A stretch of DNA of 24,253 nt, from positions 1-24,253 of the IMG/VR virus record IMGVR_UViG_3300007540_000101. One strand, 5' to 3'. A program made the position numbers and the translations under genes. The notes beneath the pieces are model-generated. The model was not told the origin of the DNA, ran no database searches, and was given only the letters and a program-made list of their open reading frames with translations. Positions 1-4,020 of this stretch are shown here, piece after piece (the first letter of the stretch is position 1; each line of letters begins with the position of its first letter). Source of the stretch: a virus.

Positions 1-4
1 CCTT

Positions 5-286
5 ATGGCTAAAGTTGAGTGCCCAATCGAACCCAACCTCTGTCCCATCTCGTTTTACTTCATAGCGGCTTACGCTTACTATATGGAAGACGAGCCTATC
101 ACTAGTGATCACATATTTGACACCTTGTGCCGTTATTTGCTACAAGAGTTTGACAACCTCCATGATCACAAGCATAAGCACTTGCTCACTCAAGAAAATT
201 TACGGGCTGGCACTTACCTCGGTGAGTACCCTGACTCTATAAAATTTGCTTGTTGGCACTACAAAACGCATCAATTAAAGTGGTAA
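5..286 (+). CDS. Hypothetical small protein, 93 aa
   Basis: I do not recognise this protein. It is 93 residues, rich in aromatic residues, His and Cys, with a His/Lys-rich stretch near residues 53-60 (HDHKHKH). No signal peptide or convincing membrane segment is visible. The first ATG is only four bases from the window start, so the true start may lie upstream and no ribosome binding site can be judged. It ends 72 bases before the next gene, and the promoter-like repeat at 286-323 follows its stop codon directly, so it probably belongs to the previous transcription unit. Confidence 0.55.
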   Translation: MAKVECPIEPNLCPISFYFIAAYAYYMEDEPITSDHIFDTLCRYLLQEFDNLHDHKHKHLLTQENLRAGTYLGEYPDSIKFACWHYKTHQLKW

Positions 287-323
287 AAAAGTAAGAAAAA
301 TGATGTATCTATAATGGAAAAAT
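286..323 (+). promoter_or_regulatory. Putative phage promoter, copy 1 of a 38-bp repeat
   Basis: This 38-bp element recurs at 2397-2434 with only two mismatches. The shared core, ATGTATCTATAATGG plus AAAAAT, is identical. It lies in an intergenic gap 35 bases upstream of a start codon, in the coding direction. The core resembles the CTATA-GGxA layout of T7-family promoters but also contains a perfect TATAAT (-10 hexamer) without a matching -35. It could be read by the phage RNA polymerase encoded at 4021 or by host sigma70; which of the two is inference. Confidence 0.6.
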
Positions 324-357
324 AAATTAACCACTCCCTATTAAAAGGAAATAAAAT

Positions 358-498
358 ATGTCTGAGCAAGATCAAGCTACTTTAAAATACCTAGAAGCCC
401 TGCTCGTCAAACAACTTGCTCGTACTAAAAAGAGCGATAGAGGAGACGAAATCATTATGTCAATCAACCTAATCAAAGGAAAATACAATGCCAATTAA
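358..498 (+). CDS. Hypothetical small protein, 46 aa
   Basis: A 46-residue ORF starts at an ATG preceded by a good Shine-Dalgarno (AAAAGGAA) and lies first after the promoter-like repeat. The protein (MSEQDQATLK..., ending LIKGKYNAN) looks helical and charged, with no membrane segment or recognisable motif. It overlaps the next gene by 11 bases, and its 3' end supplies the AAAGGAAAA ribosome binding site of that gene, which suggests translational coupling. Function unknown. Confidence 0.6.
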   Translation: MSEQDQATLKYLEALLVKQLARTKKSDRGDEIIMSINLIKGKYNAN

Positions 499-694
499 AT
501 ACAAAGCTTCAATTAAAAACCGTCAAGGTCAAATGGAACACACCTACATTCACACTGTAAGCACTGAGGAACTCCAATCAGCATTAAACAACGATAATAC
601 TGCGCCTAAGCTGAAACAAAAGATCCGCAATGAACTTGTTCGTCGTCAAACTAATATACCCTCAATGGGATGGCAACGCACTATATTCCCTTAA
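488..694 (+). CDS. Hypothetical small basic protein, 68 aa
   Basis: This is a 68-residue basic protein (MPIKYKASIK...) of unknown function. It starts inside the end of the preceding gene with AAAGGAAAA about seven bases upstream of the ATG. The middle (residues about 25-52) looks like a helical stretch of charged residues ending in KIRNELVRR. There is no signal peptide, membrane segment or metal motif. The layout and size fit the early genes of T7-like phages, which often code for inhibitors of host proteins, but nothing in the sequence names a target. Confidence 0.6.
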   Translation: MPIKYKASIKNRQGQMEHTYIHTVSTEELQSALNNDNTAPKLKQKIRNELVRRQTNIPSMGWQRTIFP

Positions 695-695
695 T

Positions 696-720
696 ACTTA
701 AGTAATCCAAAGGAAAATAC
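696..720 (+). promoter_or_regulatory. AT-rich leader with AATCCAAAGGAAA ribosome binding block
   Basis: The bases before the next ATG carry AATCCAAAGGAAAATAC. Closely related leaders precede the SSB gene (6330-6350) and the MoxR ATPase gene (22019-22038). The GGAAA part is the ribosome binding site; the shared TAATCCAAA before it may be a translation-enhancing leader. Confidence 0.35.
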
Positions 721-721
721 T

Positions 722-907
722 ATGTTAAAATCTATACTTATAAATTCGTTATACGTACTATCTCTAGTAGCTGTTTTCTTCGTTGTAGAAAATCGTTTTG
801 AAGAATTAGAGATGCAATCTATGTACATGAAATGTGTCGCTGAAGAATTAAAAGACCATAACCTGTGTGTAACTAAAATCGAAAATGAATATCAAAGGAG
901 CCTATAA
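722..907 (+). CDS. Small membrane protein, 61 aa
   Basis: This 61-residue protein has one hydrophobic segment (residues about 5-22) followed by an acidic, helical tail with two Cys (about residues 38 and 49) and many Glu. The pattern is an N-terminal anchor without a clear signal-peptidase site, so a single-span inner-membrane protein is likely. It starts after an AAAGGAAA ribosome binding site and its stop overlaps the next ATG (TAATG), so the two are probably translated together. The function is not recognisable. Small membrane proteins of early phage regions can act in superinfection exclusion, but that is only context. Confidence 0.65.
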   Translation: MLKSILINSLYVLSLVAVFFVVENRFEELEMQSMYMKCVAEELKDHNLCVTKIENEYQRSL

Positions 908-1104
908 TGAATACTTGGTTTAATAATCTTAAAGTAAAATGTGCAGTAAATGTTAAGACCGCTAAAATACGCGCTTTAAAGAAAACTATTCGCCTTCTTG
1001 AAGAGGATATAGCTGACACTAAAGACCGTATTGAGCACTATAAAGCACAAATGGCTATGATCGATGGTAATCAAATGGATCTCTTTATCTCAGAGAAATC
1101 ATAA
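907..1104 (+). CDS. Coiled-coil protein with C-terminal sliding-clamp-binding motif, 65 aa
   Basis: This 65-residue protein is basic at the N-terminus and has a heptad-like helix from about residue 18 to 50, consistent with a short coiled coil. Residues 56-60 read QMDLF, which fits the pentameric consensus of bacterial beta-clamp-binding peptides (QL[S/D]LF). It sits near the C-terminus, as in many clamp partners. T7-type replication does not use the host clamp, so a plausible reading is that this early protein binds the host clamp and disturbs host replication or repair. That role is inferred. The gene is coupled to its neighbours by TAATG junctions at both ends. A chance match of five residues cannot be excluded. 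Confidence 0.6.
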   Translation: MNTWFNNLKVKCAVNVKTAKIRALKKTIRLLEEDIADTKDRIEHYKAQMAMIDGNQMDLFISEKS

Positions 1105-1304
1105 TGAAAGGCCGTATGTTTTATAAAAGAGGACCTAAAGATATTATTGAATATCGCCTTAATGTTAAACCTTATTCTGATGTGTTCCTTGTAAAATTTA
1201 AGCTTTTAAAAAAGCATGTATTGTTAGTTACAAAGGTGCCTGAAGAAGAACGTTTACAATTACGTCAAGATATCCTTGATGATATAAAGGAGAATACCTT
1301 ATGA
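1104..1304 (+). CDS. Hypothetical small protein, 66 aa
   Basis: This is a 66-residue basic protein of unknown function. Alternating hydrophobic residues around 16-44 suggest beta strands, followed by a C-terminal helix rich in Glu, Arg and Asp (residues about 47-63). No signal peptide or known motif is visible. It shares its start with the stop of the preceding gene (TAATG) and overlaps the next gene by four bases (ATGA type), so it sits in the middle of a tightly coupled early cluster. Confidence 0.6.
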   Translation: MKGRMFYKRGPKDIIEYRLNVKPYSDVFLVKFKLLKKHVLLVTKVPEEERLQLRQDILDDIKENTL

Positions 1305-1594
1305 AATATGTAATCGCTATTGTACTAATGAGCTTACTTTCCAGCTTTGCTAACGCTCAGATGTCGAAAGGCCAAGCTCGCAACTGTATGTTTGACCCTA
1401 TTGCTATAGGCCATACTACAATTGAAGGAGCAAAGTGTACTTTGAAAAATCGAGGATTTAAACTTATTAACACGTTTAAAATCCGAGACATTCAACTGGA
1501 TACTTATCAATACCGCTCTTCTCGATTTGAAAAAACCTCTTTAGTTTTTAAAGATAGAATGCTAGTTCAAATTTACAGAGCAGGTACGTCATGA
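1301..1594 (+). CDS. Secreted small protein with BamE-like look, 97 aa
   Basis: The N-terminus is a typical Sec signal peptide: Lys at residue 2, a hydrophobic core to about residue 14 and a cleavage site after ANA (residues 17-19). There is no lipobox Cys at +1, so the mature protein should be soluble in the periplasm. The mature part has two Cys (about residues 29 and 46) and a pattern IGHTTIEG... L ... Y.Y ... SLVFKDRMLVQIY. This resembles the layout of SmpA/BamE-type domains, where G-x-T begins a helix and the fold ends in strands. The similarity is by eye only and needs a profile search. The ribosome binding site AAAGGAG is strong, and the gene overlaps both neighbours by four bases. Confidence 0.65.
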   Translation: MKYVIAIVLMSLLSSFANAQMSKGQARNCMFDPIAIGHTTIEGAKCTLKNRGFKLINTFKIRDIQLDTYQYRSSRFEKTSLVFKDRMLVQIYRAGTS

Positions 1595-1704
1595 ACGAGA
1601 AGACTAAGGTACGCATAGCAACATGGATACTGTGTGCTTTAGCTATTCTCGCTTACCATATCAACAGTGTTGATGTAACCAAACTAAATGTAAACCTCTT
1701 GTAG
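1591..1704 (+). CDS. Tiny membrane protein, 37 aa
   Basis: A 37-residue ORF begins at ATGA, overlapping the stop of the secreted-protein gene. Residues about 8-22 form a hydrophobic helix (IATWILCALAILAYH), preceded by a basic N-terminus (MNEKTKVR), so it is a likely single-span protein with its N-terminus in the cytoplasm. The placement directly behind a periplasmic protein suggests that the two act together at the inner membrane, but this is only context. The ribosome binding site is weak, so expression may depend on coupling to the upstream gene. Confidence 0.5.
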   Translation: MNEKTKVRIATWILCALAILAYHINSVDVTKLNVNLL

Positions 1705-1713
1705 GAGTCTACT

Positions 1714-2115
1714 ATGATTGAACAAAGTACTATAAAAGAAATGGAGGACATTATGTTATCTTATCTTACGAAAGAGATGAACCCTGCCTCTGTAGGCTTT
1801 GTTCATATCGAGTATGAGGAAGACGAAGAAGGTATTGAGGAAGGAACTGCGTACACTACGAAATTAGGTCAGTGTGCGATTACTCAACTCAAGGCTTTCG
1901 CGATATCGTATGACCCCCAGTTAAAAGAAGACTTCAAGTTATTCGTCACTATGCTTGCTCACGAGCTAACACATGTGATGCAAGTATTGCGTGGTGATAC
2001 ATTTGATTATTCTAAACCATACCGAGAACAGCCACACGAAATCGAAGCCTATGGCAGAGAAGACGAAGTCGCAACCCACTATTTGAACCTCATTAAGGAG
2101 AGGAAAACTAAATGA
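1714..2115 (+). CDS. HExxH zinc-metallopeptidase-like protein, 133 aa
   Basis: This is a small zincin-like protein. The motif HELTH spans residues 83-87 (His83, Glu84, His87), with hydrophobic residues just before it as in true zinc-protease helices. A second conserved-looking block, PHEIEAYGREDEVA (residues 107-120), could supply the third metal ligand from one of its Glu residues. An acidic stretch (EYEEDEEGIEEG) lies at residues 33-44. No signal peptide is present, so it should act in the cytoplasm. Similar short HExxH proteins are common in phages but their substrates are generally unknown. The start has GGAG nine bases upstream and the end overlaps the next gene by four bases. Confidence 0.7.
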   Translation: MIEQSTIKEMEDIMLSYLTKEMNPASVGFVHIEYEEDEEGIEEGTAYTTKLGQCAITQLKAFAISYDPQLKEDFKLFVTMLAHELTHVMQVLRGDTFDYSKPYREQPHEIEAYGREDEVATHYLNLIKERKTK

Positions 2116-2330
2116 AACACCCATTTTTATTTGCTTTGTTATTTGCAGTTTCGGCTGCATCTGCTTTACCCCCGCTATACCCCTCTGGATTTCAAATTAC
2201 TAAAGATAAAGAAATAATTATAGTAATTAACGTAGTAAAACCAGAAGAAGATTTAAAGAAAAAACAAAAGCCTAAAAAAGAAGAAGAAGAAGACCCTTCT
2301 ATCAAGCTTAATTGTTCTCCAATAAATTAA
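2112..2330 (+). CDS. Small secreted protein with Lys/Glu-rich tail, 72 aa
   Basis: A clear Sec signal peptide covers residues 1-19 (MKHPFLFALLFAVSAASAL) with an A-x-A cleavage site (ASA at about 16-18). The mature protein is about 54 residues: a Pro-rich start (LPPLYPSG), a beta-like segment (EIIIVINVV, about 34-42), then a run of Lys and Glu (about 44-62) and one Cys near the end. It is the second exported protein in the early region. It closes the first early cluster, since the promoter-like repeat at 2397 follows. Function unknown. Confidence 0.6.
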   Translation: MKHPFLFALLFAVSAASALPPLYPSGFQITKDKEIIIVINVVKPEEDLKKKQKPKKEEEEDPSIKLNCSPIN

Positions 2331-2445
2331 TCTAGGAATCTAATTTCGCTATTGATTCACAAAAGAAAGTATCTTTTGGCTTTGGTTTAGACCTGTAAAA
2401 AGTGAGAAAAATTATGTATCTATAATGGAAAAATTCTTTCCTAGA
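2331..2445. repeat. Inverted repeat TCTAGGAA...TTCCTAGA flanking the second promoter-like element
   Basis: TCTAGGAA at 2331-2338 and its exact reverse complement TTCCTAGA at 2438-2445 are separated by 99 bases and enclose the promoter-like repeat at 2397-2434. A smaller hairpin (AAAAGA/TCTTTT) lies between. The right arm lies within a segment of about 12 bases that is absent after the first promoter copy, where the common AAATTAAC follows directly. Confidence 0.4.
2397..2434 (+). promoter_or_regulatory. Putative phage promoter, copy 2 of a 38-bp repeat
   Basis: This copy matches 286-323 at 36 of 38 positions (differences at 2404 and 2413) and lies 43 bases upstream of the next start codon. 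Strong conservation of a non-coding sequence in two intergenic gaps, both in coding orientation, argues for a promoter. A TATAAT hexamer at 2421-2426 lies in the core. No further copy was found by eye in the window, so later transcription would need another element or read-through. Confidence 0.6.
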
Positions 2446-2477
2446 TAAATTAACTTAACCTAAAGAGAGTAATTATT

Positions 2478-2777
2478 ATGTATACTTATTATCGCGCTAC
2501 TGAGCGTTCTGAAGCAAATGCGATCGTAACAACTGACCAGTTACTCTCTGAAAGGGGCGTAAGTTATTGGACAGATGGCATTGAGCCTGCACGAGGATAC
2601 AAGTTAGATGGTCGTGTAATTGTTAAGATTGTGTTAGACAAACCCCTTCCCGAAGGCTACAAAGGTGTGGCCCTCGGTGAAGAAGTTAAAGACAACCACA
2701 TTGAGTGGGTAGTACCTAAATCTGAGATGAACCTTTGTCTCTGTAATTTAATCGAAGAAGCAACTATTATGGAGTAA
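2478..2777 (+). CDS. Small protein, possible ADP-ribosyltransferase-like fold, 99 aa
   Basis: I cannot assign this protein firmly. It begins YTYYRATERSEA, then SYWTDGIEPARGY (about residues 29-41), VIVKIVLDKPL (about 47-57) and ends with EWVVPKSEMNL. The order YR(A/G)T, a YWT-x(5)-A turn, and a strand pair before a final E-x-(V/I)-P block recalls small ADP-ribosyltransferase-like domains, in which an Arg on strand 1, an aromatic/Ser-Thr motif and a late Glu line the NAD pocket. This is a pattern judgement, not a profile match. T4 uses ADP-ribosyltransferases to modify host RNA polymerase, so an early position would suit it. It is the first gene after the second promoter-like element and has AAAGAGAG before its ATG. 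Confidence 0.6.
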   Translation: MYTYYRATERSEANAIVTTDQLLSERGVSYWTDGIEPARGYKLDGRVIVKIVLDKPLPEGYKGVALGEEVKDNHIEWVVPKSEMNLCLCNLIEEATIME

Positions 2778-2780
2778 TGT

Positions 2781-2891
2781 ATGAAAGAAGATATTTTAGT
2801 AAAAGTAATTGGTATGTCAATACTTACAGTAGGTGCCTTCGGTGGAGTATGTGCAGGCATTGCTGTAACTCGTTTTCTATTTTTAATATAG
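2781..2891 (+). CDS. Tiny membrane protein, 36 aa
   Basis: This 36-residue ORF consists mostly of one hydrophobic, glycine-rich segment (residues about 9-29, including TVGAFGGVCAG) after a short charged N-terminus (MKEDILVK). It starts three bases after the stop of the preceding gene, whose last codons contain GGAG as ribosome binding site. A single-span inner-membrane protein is likely. An alternative ATG four bases upstream, in another frame, gives a Cys/Arg-rich sequence with no plausible fold, so I prefer this start. Confidence 0.5.
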   Translation: MKEDILVKVIGMSILTVGAFGGVCAGIAVTRFLFLI

Positions 2892-2900
2892 GAGTATTGT

Positions 2901-3104
2901 ATGACTTTTGAAGATAATGCAACGTTAACCCAATTAGAGCTTGAAGAAAGATTTGATGAAGCAGTCGGGGAGTTGTTAGAAGCCTGTGCTCTTGTAGATG
3001 AACCTTTTGAAGATCACTATAATCCTCATTGGGATGTCAGTGAGTGCGACATCGAAGAGATAGAACACGCCGCTTGGCGAATTGCCCACAATCAACACCT
3101 ATAG
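2901..3104 (+). CDS. Very acidic small protein, 67 aa
   Basis: This 67-residue protein is strongly acidic, with roughly a third of its residues Asp or Glu and very few basic residues. It looks helical in the first half (TQLELEERFDEAVGELLEAC, about 10-29) and again at the C-terminus. There is no membrane segment. Small highly acidic early phage proteins sometimes mimic DNA and block DNA-binding host enzymes (the Ocr principle of T7), but there is no sequence evidence beyond charge. The ribosome binding site TAGGAG is good. A structured intergenic region follows. Confidence 0.6.
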   Translation: MTFEDNATLTQLELEERFDEAVGELLEACALVDEPFEDHYNPHWDVSECDIEEIEHAAWRIAHNQHL

Positions 3105-3109
3105 TCGAA

Positions 3110-3157
3110 ACGGCCTCGTGCCGTCATCCGGATTGACATTCCGGGTCTGATGATGAC
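3110..3157 (+). promoter_or_regulatory. Two stacked hairpins in an intergenic gap
   Basis: The 92-base gap after the acidic-protein gene holds two inverted repeats. The first is ACGGC/GCCGT (3110-3124) with loop CTCGT. The second is GTCATC-CGGA (3123-3132) pairing with TCCG (3140-3143) and GATGAC (3152-3157), with loop TTGACAT and an eight-base bulge on the 3' side. They share two bases, so they are alternatives or stack. No U-tract follows, so this is not an intrinsic terminator. An RNA processing site or a translation control element for the gene at 3197 is possible. Confidence 0.4.
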
Positions 3158-3196
3158 TGTCACTAATATAACTTAAACTGTATAAGGAATAAACTT

Positions 3197-3457
3197 ATGA
3201 AAACTCTATCTGTATTAGAAGTAGTAAACTCTGTAGAATTAAACGTTGAATCTTTATTTGACTTAGTTAACATCTATGGTTTAGAACGCGCTGTTGAAAT
3301 CCAAGCTAAAATGGGCTTGTTTTACGCTATTAAAGAAAGTGACGATGAGTACTTGAAAAGCTTAAACATTGTAAAGCTAACCAATAACCTTTACAAGCTA
3401 CACAGTAATGCTTTTAAAGCTCAGGCACAAGAAGTATTTGCAAAGGAGTACAAGTAA
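3197..3457 (+). CDS. Hypothetical protein, 86 aa
   Basis: This 86-residue protein of unknown function appears largely alpha-helical, with amphipathic segments (LEVVNSVELNVESLFDLVN and a Lys/Ala-rich end). No motif, signal peptide or membrane segment is seen. It has a good ribosome binding site (ATAAGGAAT) and its stop codon overlaps the next start (TAATG). Its leader contains the hairpins at 3110-3157. Confidence 0.6.
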   Translation: MKTLSVLEVVNSVELNVESLFDLVNIYGLERAVEIQAKMGLFYAIKESDDEYLKSLNIVKLTNNLYKLHSNAFKAQAQEVFAKEYK

Positions 3458-3612
3458 TGGATGCTTTATTTCAAGATTCATTCGAGCGTATGTCACTCCG
3501 CCAAAAAGCTTATTTTCCGTTCACTGATGCACAATGGCAATCCCTAAGTAAAGATCAGAAGAAACGTGTGTTCTTTGCACGTAAGAAATTTTTTGTTAAT
3601 AAACTCAAATAA
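3457..3612 (+). CDS. Small basic protein, 51 aa
   Basis: This 51-residue ORF starts in a TAATG junction with the preceding gene and has AAAGGAG upstream. The sequence (MDALFQDSFERMSLRQKAYF, then a helix KDQKKRVFFARKKFF) is basic and aromatic in its C-terminal half, which could bind nucleic acid. It is not recognisable as a known family. It is the last gene before the long hairpin at 3672-3766. Confidence 0.5.
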   Translation: MDALFQDSFERMSLRQKAYFPFTDAQWQSLSKDQKKRVFFARKKFFVNKLK

Positions 3613-3663
3613 GGATTTAATCATAAAAACTTTAATAACTGTTGTACTTGCTATGTTATAGCA

Positions 3664-3773
3664 ATCCCCCTACCCCCTGTGCTAACAGGATTATGCATGT
3701 TATCTTTGCCGACTTAGAAATAAGTCTGGTTAAAGAGACATACATAATCTTGTTAGTGCAGGGGGTCTTTTTA
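3664..3773 (+). ncRNA. Long hairpin RNA with GAAA tetraloop and U-tract; candidate small RNA, processing site or terminator
   Basis: Bases 3672-3700 pair with 3738-3766 over 29 positions: 25 Watson-Crick, three G-U and one C-A. Inside, 3703-3710 pairs with 3728-3736 with one bulge, and GACTTA (3711-3716) pairs with TAAGTC (3721-3726) around a GAAA tetraloop. The strand ends in ACCCCC/GGGGGT followed by CTTTTTAATTTTTTTT. The G-U pairs and tetraloop indicate a structure kept at the RNA level. A TGCTATGTT box at 3649-3657 resembles an extended -10 with a start near 3664, without a convincing -35. It may be a small RNA ending in its own terminator, an RNase III site, or the early terminator before the polymerase gene. 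Confidence 0.65.
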
Positions 3774-3796
3774 ATTTTTTTTGCTTGGAGGTAATT

Positions 3797-4009
3797 ATGC
3801 AAAAGACATTTGATGAATTAAACCCCAACGCACAAGAGGAAGTCACTCAAGTCATTCGTGAAGAGCTAGACTTCCTTATATCAAACATGTTTAATAATCC
3901 ACAAGACTTCTTTGACTTAGTCGGCGATTATGATTATCCTGAAGAGTTTGATAACTATGTATCAGACTTAGTAGCTATCGGTTTACAAACAGCACTAGGT
4001 CGCAACTAA
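3797..4009 (+). CDS. Small acidic helical protein, 70 aa
   Basis: This is a 70-residue acidic protein without a recognisable family. I chose the ATG at 3797 because GGAGG lies six bases upstream; the longer reading from TTG at 3785 would include the ribosome binding site itself. The N-terminal half is helical and rich in Gln and Glu, and the middle (FFDLVGDYDYPEEFDNYV, about 40-58) is rich in aromatic and acidic residues. It lies between the long hairpin and the RNA polymerase gene with 11 bases to spare, so the two genes are likely co-transcribed. Confidence 0.6.
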   Translation: MQKTFDELNPNAQEEVTQVIREELDFLISNMFNNPQDFFDLVGDYDYPEEFDNYVSDLVAIGLQTALGRN

Positions 4010-4020
4010 GGAAACTAACT

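Noticed and set aside
1966-3000. Reverse-strand ORFs at 1966-2160 and 2657-2860
   Set aside because: They lie opposite better-supported + strand genes, lack ribosome binding sites and have low-complexity or unnatural composition. All convincing genes are on the + strand.
3133-3175. TTGACA at 3133-3138 with TATAAC further downstream as a sigma70 promoter
   Set aside because: The gap between the boxes is about 28 bases, far from the usual 16-18, and TTGACA lies in the loop of a hairpin.
3661-3770. tRNA gene in the gap before the RNA polymerase
   Set aside because: The fold is one long rod without D, anticodon or T arms and without a CCA end.
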